From: Lentisphaerota bacterium
GTDB lineage: Bacteria; Verrucomicrobiota; Lentisphaeria; Victivallales; Victivallaceae
DNA length: 64,000 nucleotides
Direction of reading: 5' to 3'
Assembly: GCA_017134815.1 (NCBI GenBank)
Contig: CP071032.1
Coordinates: 2,848,001 to 2,912,000 of the forward strand
Below, one piece after another: positions 18,198 through 27,601 of the stretch (its first letter is position 1; every line of letters starts with the position of its first letter). The position numbers were made by a program, and so were the translations under genes. The notes beneath the pieces are model-generated. The model was not told the DNA's origin. It saw only the letters and a program-made list of their open reading frames with translations, and searched no databases.

Positions 18198-18956
18198 ATG
18201 AAAATATCAGTAATTACTGCCGTATATAACGGGGAAGATTATATCAGAGAGACAGTTGAAAGCGTTTTGAACCAGAAAGGTGACTTTGAACTTGAATATA
18301 TCATTTGTGATGGTAAATCAACTGACCGTACTCTGGAAATCCTTGAAGAGTATCGGGAGTGTTGCCGGATTTACTCGAACAAAGACAAGTCGCCTCAGGA
18401 TGCAATTAATAAGGGGATGAATCTGGCTACAGGAGACATTGCCTGCTGGCTGAATGCTGACGATGTATTTGAACCTGGATCATTGCAGAAGGTGGCTGCT
18501 GCTTTTAATAAACATCCGGATTTGCAATGGCTTTACGGCAAGTGTCACATTATAAATGATCAAAAAGAAATAATCAGGCGGCCGGTTACTTTCTACAAGA
18601 ACCTCATCGGCATTTTTTATTCCTACAACCTGCTGTTATGTGAAAATTACATTAATCAGCCTGCAACTTTCTGGCGGCTTGATCTATGGCACAAGGCGAA
18701 AAAGCTCAATCCATCCTATAAAGCTGCCTGGGATTATGAATTATGGCTGAGGATGGCCGAGATGGCCAGACCGCTGCACCTGAGAAAATACCTGTCTTCA
18801 TTCAGGCGTCATGATAATTCAATAAGCGAAAAGTATTTTGAGAAACAGTTTGCCGAGGAACTGGAAATTGCTAAAAAGCACGGAAGCTGGTGGCACGTTC
18901 TAATACACAAGTTTAATACCTGGAAAACAGTAACTGTTTATAAGCTGATATCATGA
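18198..18956 (+). CDS. Glycosyltransferase family 2
   Basis: 252 residues with a GT-A fold. The start ISVITAVYNGEDYIRETVES (3-22), the CDGKSTDRT nucleotide-sugar loop (~51-59), and the metal-binding WLNADDVFEPGS segment (~90) form the GT2 signature. The Trp/Tyr-rich segment AAWDYELWLRMAE follows near 180. It likely adds a sugar to the lipid-linked repeat unit of the surface polysaccharide at the inner membrane. First gene of a four-gene plus-strand operon; its stop overlaps the flippase start by 4 bases. Confidence 0.9.
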   Translation: MKISVITAVYNGEDYIRETVESVLNQKGDFELEYIICDGKSTDRTLEILEEYRECCRIYSNKDKSPQDAINKGMNLATGDIACWLNADDVFEPGSLQKVAAAFNKHPDLQWLYGKCHIINDQKEIIRRPVTFYKNLIGIFYSYNLLLCENYINQPATFWRLDLWHKAKKLNPSYKAAWDYELWLRMAEMARPLHLRKYLSSFRRHDNSISEKYFEKQFAEELEIAKKHGSWWHVLIHKFNTWKTVTVYKLIS

Positions 18957-20230
18957 ACAGGCAGCAACTGAAATCATTTCTGCGTGGGAATGCGGTATCA
19001 ATGCTTGGTGTAGGCGTGCTCGGGGTGATGAATTACTTGATTCGCCGCTTACTGTCTTTGAATCTATCCAGTACTGACTTTGGTTTTTTCTACAGTGCTT
19101 TTGCTGTTATCATGCTGATACTCGTATTTCTTGATCTCGGACTTGGCCAGTCCACAACCATTCTGCTGTCAAAAAGCTTTGCAGATAATGATAGCCGTAG
19201 GTCTAATATTATTTATACCATATCGTTGTTATTTAGAGCATTTTTAGCTGTTACTGTATTTGTTATAATGGAGTTAGCATCACCTTATCTGGCTGAATAT
19301 TATTTTAATTATTCAAAAGGGAAATGGGTTCTGAGTATAATGTTGTTGTTGACTGTAACACAAACGCTGGAATCAGTTTTTCAGTCAGTCTTGAAGGCAA
19401 GAAAGGATTTTCTTACTATACAGGTATTATCTAATGTAAAGGCCGCATTAATTCTCGTCGGTATTTATATGGGAATTAGATTTTTAAACATAGGTTATGG
19501 TGCTTTTTGTTTTGTTATTGCAAGTATTTTGATTGTTTTTTCCGGGTTTATTATAACTAAATCTCTGGGCGTAAAACTGTCATCTATCAAAAAGATACCC
19601 CGCGTTGAAATAAATAGACTGTGCTCTTTTAGTTCATGGATAGCAATCTCGACTGCCGGTTTGTCTATTATGTACTATATGGATACGGTATGCCTGACGT
19701 GGCTTAAAGGACTTGAGTCTGTTGCTTTATATAATATTGCCTTACCTATAATGCAGATTGTGCAAGGATTTTTTATTTTTCCAGCAATATTCACTCCTTA
19801 TGTTGCTGAAATGTGGCATCATGAAAACTATATTGGGGTTAAAAGGTCATGCTTGACTGGAAGTTTAATTATGCTTTTGACACTTCCTGTATTCTTGCTT
19901 ATAGGATTAAGATTTGGGCCAGATATTATTTCTATTTTGTTTGATAAAAAATATGTGGGAGCAGCTCCTGCTGTAACTATTCTTTGGTGCGGAATGGTGT
20001 TTTTTTCAATAGCCAGTTTGAATATAAATGCTTTAAATTCAGGTTATAATCAGAGGATGGTTGCCGTTATGGTTGTGAGTTGTGTAATTGTAAATTTAAT
20101 TTTAAATATTATATTTATCCCTTTGTTCGGGGTTGCAGGGGCCGCTCTTGCAACAACAGCTACATATTTGATAATGGCTGCAGGATCGATAATCAGCTTG
20201 ATGTTCATTTTTAAGAGAAGGCAGACATGA
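18953..20230 (+). CDS. Wzx-type polysaccharide flippase (MOP superfamily)
   Basis: 425 residues with about 12 hydrophobic helices. The start NAVSMLGVGVLGVMNYLIRR and the C-terminal block GVAGAALATTATYLIMAAGS are typical of Wzx/RfbX exporters in the MOP superfamily, which flip undecaprenyl-linked repeat units to the periplasm. The gene overlaps both neighbours by 4 bases (ATGA each time), indicating one tightly coupled operon. From about 19.1 kb the DNA becomes distinctly AT-richer than the first glycosyltransferase and the flanking chromosome. Confidence 0.88.
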   Translation: MNRQQLKSFLRGNAVSMLGVGVLGVMNYLIRRLLSLNLSSTDFGFFYSAFAVIMLILVFLDLGLGQSTTILLSKSFADNDSRRSNIIYTISLLFRAFLAVTVFVIMELASPYLAEYYFNYSKGKWVLSIMLLLTVTQTLESVFQSVLKARKDFLTIQVLSNVKAALILVGIYMGIRFLNIGYGAFCFVIASILIVFSGFIITKSLGVKLSSIKKIPRVEINRLCSFSSWIAISTAGLSIMYYMDTVCLTWLKGLESVALYNIALPIMQIVQGFFIFPAIFTPYVAEMWHHENYIGVKRSCLTGSLIMLLTLPVFLLIGLRFGPDIISILFDKKYVGAAPAVTILWCGMVFFSIASLNINALNSGYNQRMVAVMVVSCVIVNLILNIIFIPLFGVAGAALATTATYLIMAAGSIISLMFIFKRRQT

Positions 20231-21189
20231 GTTTTTTTAATTTTCCAAGGTTGCGTTCAGGGCTGTATACTTTTTATAAAATTTATATGAGAATTATTGG
20301 CGTTCCCCTTCACCTGCCTTATCATTTACAAGGGCAGAAAGCTTCTGACTGTATAAAAGAATTACTGCTTGCTGATACACCATGCATGGTTTGTCGATTC
20401 GGCTCTTTAGAACTGCAGGTAATAGTTGCCTATTTAAATGTTACCAGGACCAGAAGTCCATTGAAAAAGCTGGCATGTTTTTTAAAGATGGAACCTTTGA
20501 ATTTCAATAAGGTGCTGAAAGGTCGTTTCAGGCACATAGCTGGATTTTTTCCAGCCGAAGATAAATACATGAAGCGTTTTGCAGAATTGATGCTGAATGA
20601 TTCTAAGCTTATTGATATTGTAGGTGTCTGGCGTACTGAGCAGTCCAAAATAGCTGAATTTTTTTCGCAGGCAACAAACGTCCCGCTTGACACCCTTGAG
20701 GCATTTAAATTTGACCCTCCTTGGACAGAGGCCCTCAAAGGAAATAAAGTTTTAGTAATTCATCCATTTGATGAAACTATAAGAAAACAATATAAAAAGC
20801 GGAGACAATTGTTTGTAGACAAAAGGGTTTTACCAGATTTTGAACTAAAAACTTTTAGAGCAGTACAGTCTGCTGCAGACAGTAAAGTTGATTTTAAGAC
20901 TTGGTTTGATGCTTTAGATTACATGTGCAGGGAAATAGATAAAATTGATTTTGATATAGCTCTTATTGGGGCAGGGGCGTATGGGTTTCCGCTTGCCGCC
21001 TATGTGAAAAGTATCGGTAAAAAAGCTGTTCACATGGGAGGGGTTTCACAATTACTGTTTGGAATCCAGGGGAACAGGTGGGACAGACAGGATTATTATC
21101 AAGCTTTATACAATGACCAATGGACCAGAGCTTCAGAAGTTGAAACACCTAAAAACTGTTTAAAAGTAGAAGGTGGGTCATACTGGTAA
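20227..21189 (+). CDS. GT-D fold putative glycosyltransferase (DUF1792-like)
   Basis: 320 residues. The segment CMVCRFGSLELQVI at about 56-69 corresponds to the nucleotide-sugar-binding FG-x-x-E motif of the GT-D (DUF1792) glycosyltransferases. The later block VLVIHPFDETIRKQY (~177-191) and the C-terminal DIALIGAGAYGFPLAAYVKS / GKKAVHMGG segment (~248-275) are the family's second signature. It has no signal peptide. Located in a polysaccharide operon directly after the flippase with a 4-base overlap, it probably adds one residue of the repeat unit. Donor and acceptor are unknown. Confidence 0.72.
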   Translation: MSFFNFPRLRSGLYTFYKIYMRIIGVPLHLPYHLQGQKASDCIKELLLADTPCMVCRFGSLELQVIVAYLNVTRTRSPLKKLACFLKMEPLNFNKVLKGRFRHIAGFFPAEDKYMKRFAELMLNDSKLIDIVGVWRTEQSKIAEFFSQATNVPLDTLEAFKFDPPWTEALKGNKVLVIHPFDETIRKQYKKRRQLFVDKRVLPDFELKTFRAVQSAADSKVDFKTWFDALDYMCREIDKIDFDIALIGAGAYGFPLAAYVKSIGKKAVHMGGVSQLLFGIQGNRWDRQDYYQALYNDQWTRASEVETPKNCLKVEGGSYW

Positions 21190-21216
21190 AATCAATTGTT
21201 TATAATGGAGAATTAA

Positions 21217-22179
21217 ATGACAATTCCTATTGTTTTTATCCACAAAGGATATAGTGAATACATGGAGTATTCATTGAGGCAGGCTAAAGCTTCAAATCCT
21301 GGTTCAAGAATAATCCTGCTCGGAAACGAGTCAAATAACAGGTTTGATTTTGTTGATCATGTGGATATGGATAATTATTTTTCAAAAGCGGTTGAATTTG
21401 CTGAAATCTACAGACATTTATCGACAAATCCATATCAATATGAACTTTTCTGCATTCAGCGGTGGTTTATATTAAATAAATATATGGCCGAAAACGGCAT
21501 GGAAAAATGTTTCGTCTGTGATACGGATGTAATGATTTATTCTGACATTGATGAGGCACTTAAACCGTTTGAAAAAGCTGATTTAGCTCTTGTTATTCAG
21601 AATCAGGATTATGCTTTGTCAATTTCACTTTTGCCCTTTAAGGCTTTAGAAGATTTCTGTTCATTCATAACTAACCTTTACAATGACAAGCAGGCAGTTG
21701 AAAAACTCAATATTTATTATAAAAATGTGATTGCCAGAAAAAATCTTGGCGGGGTTTCGGACATGACACTTGCAGCAAACTGGTTGAATCAGGCAGCTTA
21801 TAAAAATGTAATGACTTTAATCAAAGACAAAAATAACAGTGTTTTTGATAATCATATAGGTTTGCCCTTTTTGGAAGAGGATTGTTCTTATAAATACAAA
21901 TTCGGTCATAAACAGATTATCTGGAAGAAAAATTTTCCTTATTGCTTCAGCATAAAACACCAGCGTTATATGAGGTTTCATATACTGCATTTTCAGGGAC
22001 CTGCAAAATATTTAATGGCAAGGTATTATAACGGAAATTATTTTTCAGCAAGAACTTACTTGGATATAAAATTTCTGCTTTCCTGTTTTATTGCGTATAT
22101 ATATATAACTTTGAAAATCCGATACAGGTTTGCCTGGCTGTTTCGTATTATATTCAAAGAAAATGATAAACATTTATGA
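21217..22179 (+). CDS. Putative glycosyltransferase with a DxD motif
   Basis: 320 residues, not assigned to a family with certainty. Residues 4-35 read as a GT-A nucleotide-binding start (PIVFIHKGYSEYMEYSLRQA, then RIILLGNE). The segment EKCFVCDTDVMIYSDID near 95-110 contains the metal-binding D-x-D, and a GGVSDMTLAANWL block near 175-187 resembles the acceptor-side aspartate of related enzymes. A hydrophobic stretch near the C-terminus (about 287-300) may anchor it to the membrane. It is the last gene of the plus-strand polysaccharide operon, 27 bases after the previous gene, facing the minus-strand operon across 12 bases. Confidence 0.65.
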   Translation: MTIPIVFIHKGYSEYMEYSLRQAKASNPGSRIILLGNESNNRFDFVDHVDMDNYFSKAVEFAEIYRHLSTNPYQYELFCIQRWFILNKYMAENGMEKCFVCDTDVMIYSDIDEALKPFEKADLALVIQNQDYALSISLLPFKALEDFCSFITNLYNDKQAVEKLNIYYKNVIARKNLGGVSDMTLAANWLNQAAYKNVMTLIKDKNNSVFDNHIGLPFLEEDCSYKYKFGHKQIIWKKNFPYCFSIKHQRYMRFHILHFQGPAKYLMARYYNGNYFSARTYLDIKFLLSCFIAYIYITLKIRYRFAWLFRIIFKENDKHL

Positions 22180-22191
22180 TTGAATCGAAAT

Positions 22192-23370
22192 TTAAAATTC
22201 ATCATATATATTTTTTGCTAGCAACAACACGTTTTCTTCACTCCAGTGAGCTTCAATTATTCTTCTATTCTTATTTATGCTTTCCTGTGGCAGAGGTTTC
22301 AGGGCGGCAGGATTTTCAGGGTGCAGGTCATCCTGAATATTATAGAAAATAATATCTTTGTTCAGAAGCATATCACAAACCGGGCTTTTTTTGTTCAAGT
22401 ATACTTTCATTCCAAAATAAAGTCCTGCCATTATGTTTCCAATTGCCTGTTGTCTTATATGGTTCATAATCATTATGTTGCACGATAGCAGGATGTCGTT
22501 GTATTCAGATCTTGGCAAAAATGAGGTTAAGGGTTTAAACTGTTTTTTGAAGATATTTTCCCCATCCTTTATAATTTGTTCTTTGTATGAGTGGTGTCCG
22601 TAGGTAAGTGGAACAACTATCTTTTTTTCTTTAAAGTCAAATCTTTTTAATGCGTCAAAAGTATCCAGATGGTTATTTGTCGGAGTAGCCGAGTTTCCTG
22701 TAACGATATTATTTCCGAGCTTGATTTTCTTGATCTCAATATCACCAATGTAATCATTCAGGGTATTAAACAAATATTTTAAGTGCTTGAATTTTACTTC
22801 AGTAAGTTTTTCAATTAAGCATATTTCTTCTTCAAAAGAGCAAATATAATCAATTCGTTTCAAAGCCTTATTGTAGAAGTAATCAAAGAATGTTCTGCGT
22901 GTTTTATTGTATATTAGATGTAAAAAAGGTAAATTTTTAAAGATATATCCCAGTCTGCCTTTGGGGTCAGGTAGATGCAGTCTTCTTTTTACAATCCTAT
23001 CAACTGTTATTTTTTCATACAGTGAAGTTCGTGCTTTTTTCTGGAACTCATAGAAATCGGCTCCCCAAATCAACCAGACATATTCAATATTGTCGGGGGC
23101 GTTATATAGTAGAAGCTGCTTAACTTCGTCAAGGCAATGAAGGAATACGACATTATAATTACTGATAATTCTATTGATTAAAGAAAACTTCAGCGGGATT
23201 AATTTAACCTCCCTGTTGGAAATCATAGTTTTTGATATTTTTTTGCTGCCTCTATTAATGATAATAAAGTCACACTGCATACTATTACTGGCCGCCTTGC
23301 CAAATATATTTAAAAGACAGTTAATATGCTTTGAATCATTAGTTAAAATGTGTAAGAATTTTTTTCCCAT
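22192..23370 (-). CDS. WecF-like TDP-Fuc4NAc transferase (GT56)
   Basis: 392 residues from the ATG at 23370, preceded by GGGA at 6 bases; a TTG four codons earlier is the alternative. The start FLHILTNDSKH, the IWGADFY motif (~100) and the segment NIMIMNHIRQQAIGNIMAGL (~305-324) followed by KVYLNKKSPV are hallmarks of the 4-acetamido-4,6-dideoxygalactose transferase family. That family completes the enterobacterial common antigen repeat (lipid III). Here it presumably adds a comparable amino sugar to the surface polysaccharide. None of the sugar-synthesis genes (rffG/H, wecD/E) are adjacent; the DegT aminotransferase at 28.3 kb is the nearest candidate. Last gene of its unit. Confidence 0.78.
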   Translation of the reverse strand: MGKKFLHILTNDSKHINCLLNIFGKAASNSMQCDFIIINRGSKKISKTMISNREVKLIPLKFSLINRIISNYNVVFLHCLDEVKQLLLYNAPDNIEYVWLIWGADFYEFQKKARTSLYEKITVDRIVKRRLHLPDPKGRLGYIFKNLPFLHLIYNKTRRTFFDYFYNKALKRIDYICSFEEEICLIEKLTEVKFKHLKYLFNTLNDYIGDIEIKKIKLGNNIVTGNSATPTNNHLDTFDALKRFDFKEKKIVVPLTYGHHSYKEQIIKDGENIFKKQFKPLTSFLPRSEYNDILLSCNIMIMNHIRQQAIGNIMAGLYFGMKVYLNKKSPVCDMLLNKDIIFYNIQDDLHPENPAALKPLPQESINKNRRIIEAHWSEENVLLLAKNIYDEF

Positions 23371-23441
23371 CAATATTCCCAAAATAATTTATGAAAACAT
23401 TTCTGTTTGCAGATGTGCCGGACATACCTGTTATTGGCAAA

Positions 23442-24635
23442 TCAAAATAAATCAACACTACCAGGAGGTTTATTGCCATGAAACAGCCATTTATATACCT
23501 CATTCATTTTGGCTGCTTGAATTTCCCAGATGTACTTATCATTAACAAGCTTTTTCCCATTCTCCCCTTTCTGGTGTAAAATTGTTTTAGAGGTGCTCAT
23601 GGCACTTTTCAAAGTACTTTCAAACTTTTCTGAGCTGAGATCAATCCACCAGCCATAGTCCTTTTTCTCAATGTCCTGCCAGGGAGTGTTCCGGGTAGTT
23701 ATTACCGGTAAGCCTGCAGCCAGTGCTTCTGCAATTACAATTCCAAAATTTTCTGAATGACTTGGCAATACGAATAAATCCGCTGCAGCGTATGCCGAAA
23801 TTCTCTTTTTTTGATCAAGCATTCCGATAAAGTGTACAGATTCTTCAATTTTTTCTTTTTTAATCGTTTCCAGTAAAAGATTGCAGTAACTTTTATCCCC
23901 AACAGGGCCAGCAATAACAATTTGCCAGTTTTTGAATTCAACTGCAAGTTTAGCCCAGCATTTTATTAAAATATCAAGCCCTTTTTTTGGATGTATTCTG
24001 GACATAAAAAGGATATGCTTTTTATTCTGCAAAAGGTTTAATGCATGCTTTGCTGCCTTTTTTTCGGGTAAATTTTCGAATTCTATTGATTCAACGCCGT
24101 TAGGTATAATTGCTGCTGGCGCCTTTATTCCTAAGCTTCTAACGGCCTCGAGTTCATCTCTCGCAGTGACATGAAGGCAGTTTGCATTTTTGAGTATTTT
24201 TTTTTGGAATAAAAACCAAAAGATTTTTTTAATCCATTTGCGTTGTGCAAGAGACCAGGGATATAGAGATCCTCTGATAGAACAAATAATGGGCAACTGA
24301 AAATTTCTATGAACCGCGTTGGCGCAAAAAGGCGGAAAATTCCACTGGTTATGAGTGTGTATGATAGTTTTTCCAGGCACAATGGAGTTTACAATACCCG
24401 CCTTAAGGTCTGGAGAATAACGCAGCTTATTTGATATGGTATTTTTATACTTGAACCATGAGATATTATTTGCTTCAATGATTGAGTTGTTTTCATTATT
24501 ATAGCGGGAAACAGAATGTATTTCTGTTTCTAGGCCAAGCTTCATCAGGTATTTGCATAAAAAAGGAACAGATTTTGCTGGTCCGCCATACCTCTCATCG
24601 ATGTTTTCAATTACATGAATTATTTTCATGTTCAA
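23442..24635 (-). CDS. Glycosyltransferase family 4
   Basis: 397 residues, GT-B fold. The N-terminal acceptor domain starts MKIIHVIENIDERYGGPAKS. The C-terminal donor domain carries HILFMSRIHPKKGLDILIKC (~208-227), the IVIAGPVGD strand, and the E-x7-E region SHSENFGIVIAEALAAGLPV (~296-315), which binds the nucleotide sugar. It is a cytoplasmic or peripheral inner-membrane enzyme of repeat-unit assembly. Its start overlaps the stop of the upstream GT-C gene by 4 bases. The WecF-like gene follows after about 70 bases. Confidence 0.9.
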   Translation of the reverse strand: MNMKIIHVIENIDERYGGPAKSVPFLCKYLMKLGLETEIHSVSRYNNENNSIIEANNISWFKYKNTISNKLRYSPDLKAGIVNSIVPGKTIIHTHNQWNFPPFCANAVHRNFQLPIICSIRGSLYPWSLAQRKWIKKIFWFLFQKKILKNANCLHVTARDELEAVRSLGIKAPAAIIPNGVESIEFENLPEKKAAKHALNLLQNKKHILFMSRIHPKKGLDILIKCWAKLAVEFKNWQIVIAGPVGDKSYCNLLLETIKKEKIEESVHFIGMLDQKKRISAYAAADLFVLPSHSENFGIVIAEALAAGLPVITTRNTPWQDIEKKDYGWWIDLSSEKFESTLKSAMSTSKTILHQKGENGKKLVNDKYIWEIQAAKMNEVYKWLFHGNKPPGSVDLF

Positions 24636-26224
24636 TTACCTGAATTTCTTTTTACCGGATTCAGGTTTGAGTGAATACTTACATAAATGCTGATGTCCTG
24701 TTTAAAGGGATTATCAAGCTTTCTGAACGCTCTGGTAGACTGGATAAGGTCATTTGCTTTCAGGTCTCCGGCTTCCAGTACTATAAAGTCAACATTTTCA
24801 ATAAGCTGTTTTTTTAAAGCTTCGGCACTTTTTTTATCAGCCGGCATCTGGAACGGTTCAAAGTATAGTGCTGACCAGTATCCTACAGGGGCAGACTGAG
24901 TATATAAAACCGGCTTATCCAGTCTTAATTTTGGCATCGGACCAGATTTCTCTGCATAGTTCCATAGCCATTCACCGCTTTTCCTCTCAAAATCATATTT
25001 ATGTTCAATTATCTTTTCAAGACCGTTTTTAATTTGAGCCGCCGTAATTATTATTAGCCCGACAGCCAGTATTGGTTTCAGATATTTTTCCTTTATTATT
25101 CTGGCTAGAAGAGAGAGTATTTCCTTACAGCCCTGCAGAGTTAACGGCATTATCATCAGTAGAACAAAGGTAAAGTACCTGTAGGCACTCACAATGCAGT
25201 AGTAAGTCGCGCAGTACATAATAGTTACTGCTGCAATAACGCAGAATTCATACAGATAGCCTTTACGCCGGTATATCCAGAAAAACAGCCCCAGGGCTGC
25301 CAGAACCAGATAAATTTCGTAAGCGCCTCGAGTCAGACAGCCCAAAAATTTGCTTATTCGGTCAATGCTGATGAGTGGAGTTTTCTCCTTATGGGCAGGT
25401 ATATAATGCTTGTATATTATTCTGGGAAACGGCTTGGGTGTGTTGATATTATCCCAGGAGTCATTCAACTTAAATGCTGTGACCTTTTCCACAAACGATG
25501 CTTGCCTGGCATCCAGAAACGGCACACCGAAGTCGTGGTACGTCTGGATTAACCTCGGTGCGACTGCAGCCAGCAGAACGAATCCGGAAATACCCCAGAC
25601 TGTTAAGGTTTTTTTGATAGAATTACTGTTTAATTTAAAACTTTCATCAGCGAGAATCAATACTGCCGCTCCCAGAAAAATAACTGGAATCGCCAGACTG
25701 CCTTCGCCGCGGGCCAAAGCCAGTCCAGCCAGGCTTAATCCGAGGTATATCAGTTTGCTGATCCGGGCCTTGCGTTTATAGGAAAATATCAGGTATACAG
25801 CCAGAATGAGAAAGAAATTGCGGGATGAATTTAACAGTCCGGTGCAGCCGAATCTGATTATTTTAGGAGCTATTGCATACAAAAATGCTCCCCAGGCTGC
25901 ATAATCCCCCTCCGGGAAAAAATACTTTACAAACCGGTACATAACCGGGATTGTTGCAATATAAAAAATGCAGGACACAACTACAATACAGGTGAATTCA
26001 TTCAGGCCGGTTTTGGCGATTATTCCTGCCATTGCCGGGACCAGCACCGGCAAGCCGCTGAAAGCCGCTCTCCAGTTGCCGGCAACAAAACCGCGGACCA
26101 TCGGCAGATAAGCGTACGCAATGTCGCTGTATATGTCAAAGCATAAAAAAATGTGGAGCAGACTGACAGAGATGCCTATTACATAGGCTGCTGGATAAAT
26201 TATTCTATTAATTTTATTATACAT
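24632..26224 (-). CDS. GT-C type membrane glycosyltransferase (ArnT/PMT-like)
   Basis: 530 residues with about 11-12 hydrophobic segments and a soluble C-terminal domain of ~130 residues, the layout of family 39/83 GT-C enzymes that use polyprenyl-phosphate sugars in the periplasm. The first periplasmic loop carries the acidic pair in FDIYSDIAYAYLPMVRGF (~29-46), the position of the catalytic Asp in this fold. The DPM1-like gene two places upstream could supply its polyprenyl-phosphate sugar donor, and DUF2304 lies between them, a common arrangement. It probably decorates the polysaccharide or a lipid after export. Confidence 0.75.
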   Translation of the reverse strand: MYNKINRIIYPAAYVIGISVSLLHIFLCFDIYSDIAYAYLPMVRGFVAGNWRAAFSGLPVLVPAMAGIIAKTGLNEFTCIVVVSCIFYIATIPVMYRFVKYFFPEGDYAAWGAFLYAIAPKIIRFGCTGLLNSSRNFFLILAVYLIFSYKRKARISKLIYLGLSLAGLALARGEGSLAIPVIFLGAAVLILADESFKLNSNSIKKTLTVWGISGFVLLAAVAPRLIQTYHDFGVPFLDARQASFVEKVTAFKLNDSWDNINTPKPFPRIIYKHYIPAHKEKTPLISIDRISKFLGCLTRGAYEIYLVLAALGLFFWIYRRKGYLYEFCVIAAVTIMYCATYYCIVSAYRYFTFVLLMIMPLTLQGCKEILSLLARIIKEKYLKPILAVGLIIITAAQIKNGLEKIIEHKYDFERKSGEWLWNYAEKSGPMPKLRLDKPVLYTQSAPVGYWSALYFEPFQMPADKKSAEALKKQLIENVDFIVLEAGDLKANDLIQSTRAFRKLDNPFKQDISIYVSIHSNLNPVKRNSGN

Positions 26225-26276
26225 TTAGCAACTTTTCTTCCTTTAAAATCTAATACGCTTCAGTTTGAAACTGTGA

Positions 26277-26642
26277 TTAATTCGTTTTTGTTTTCTTATC
26301 ATTTCCAAGCATTTCGATGTGGTTTTTCAACAACGCAATTTCCTGCGCCATATTTTTTAATTTATCGACCTGCCTGGAAATGACTATTGAGAATTGAATC
26401 ATTATTAATATGAGAGTTATAATCAGTACGAGAAAAAGCGTTGCCGGAGAGTAAGCAATACCGATCAGACGTGAGAAAAAGTGCAGCCCCTGCAGCCAGC
26501 AGGATAGAATTAGAAAAAAGAATCCCATTATTACCCATATCAGGGCATAAGCTTCTTTCAGTTTTTTCTGGCGTATAATTTCAAAAATAAAAAAAAGAAA
26601 ACCAAAACTGGCGATAACTGAAACAATTTGGATACGGTTCAT
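26277..26642 (-). CDS. DUF2304 small membrane protein
   Basis: 121 residues with three hydrophobic helices (about 5-22, 32-50, 68-90) and a C-terminal coiled-coil-like segment (VDKLKNMAQEIALLKNHIEM). This matches DUF2304, whose genes usually sit beside a polyprenyl-phosphate glycosyltransferase. It starts 3 bases after the DPM1-like gene. A partner or scaffold of that enzyme is likely, but the function is not established. Confidence 0.78.
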   Translation of the reverse strand: MNRIQIVSVIASFGFLFFIFEIIRQKKLKEAYALIWVIMGFFFLILSCWLQGLHFFSRLIGIAYSPATLFLVLIITLILIMIQFSIVISRQVDKLKNMAQEIALLKNHIEMLGNDKKTKTN

Positions 26643-26645
26643 TTT

Positions 26646-27380
26646 TCAGTACTCCTTTTCTTTCGGACGAAGAGAGACCATCATTATTGCAAAAGTGACT
26701 TTAAGCATATAATAAATTGAGCGCATAAAGCATATCGATGATACTCCGTTTTGACGCTCACGCATTCTGGTGTAAATATCCAGAATACTGAAACCGTTGC
26801 GCTTCATGAGCAACAGTTCTTCAGGTTCAGGATAGTCAAAAGAAGGATAATGCCTGGCCGCGAACTCCATCGACTTGCGATTGTAACCGCGCAGCCCGGA
26901 AGTTGGATCAGATGGCTTGCAGCCGGACAAAGCCGCAATTAATAAGCGAAAAAAACGGATGCCGAATCGACGCAGCGGTGTTGACTGAAACCCCTCAGTA
27001 TTTTTGCTCAAAAATCTGGAGCCTACTACCAGATCAGCGGCATTGTTTTTCAAAGGCTGCAGCATTTTCCGCAAACTGGCAGCCCGGTGCTGTCCATCGC
27101 CGTCAAACTTAAAGGCAAAATCAAAATCGTTCTTGACCGCATATTTAAATCCAGCCTGTACTGCGGCTCCAACTCCAAGGTTGCAGGGAAGATCAAGAAC
27201 TATTGAGCGCCCGTCTGTTTCCAGAGCTCGCAGTGTATTATCTGCCGAGCAGTCATTTACGGTAATGACCTGCCATGATTCTTCTGCAGCAACAACGGTC
27301 ATAATGTCATCAATCACACTTGATATGTTTTCCGCCTCATTATAACACGGTATAATTACGCAAATTTTTGTTTTTCTCAT
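26646..27380 (-). CDS. Glycosyltransferase family 2, polyprenyl-phosphate (DPM1-like)
   Basis: 244 residues. ICVIIPCYNEAENISSVIDD (6-25), VNDCSADNT (~41-49), GVGAAVQAGFKYA (~71-83), the metal-binding FKFDGDGQH (~90-98) and DLVVGSRFL (~116-124) are the dolichol/undecaprenyl-phosphate mannosyl- or glucosyltransferase signature. It transfers a sugar from a nucleotide donor to a polyprenyl phosphate on the inner face of the membrane. No membrane anchor is present, so DUF2304 may tether it. First gene of the minus-strand polysaccharide unit. Confidence 0.9.
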   Translation of the reverse strand: MRKTKICVIIPCYNEAENISSVIDDIMTVVAAEESWQVITVNDCSADNTLRALETDGRSIVLDLPCNLGVGAAVQAGFKYAVKNDFDFAFKFDGDGQHRAASLRKMLQPLKNNAADLVVGSRFLSKNTEGFQSTPLRRFGIRFFRLLIAALSGCKPSDPTSGLRGYNRKSMEFAARHYPSFDYPEPEELLLMKRNGFSILDIYTRMRERQNGVSSICFMRSIYYMLKVTFAIMMVSLRPKEKEY

Positions 27381-27601
27381 TATATATTTATAAGACTGTG
27401 ACTTGGTTTAGATTTTTTATAAATCATACATTAATACTTAATAGATTTAAAATCAATTGACAATATTCCAAAATATTGTTTAAATGTAGAAGTTTATTTG
27501 TTTCATCAAAATTAATTCAGCCGGGCCTTGCTGCTTTAAAATTATGATATTGAGTTCATAACATCAAAAAGTTATAAACTATTGAATTTTATACGATATT
27601 G

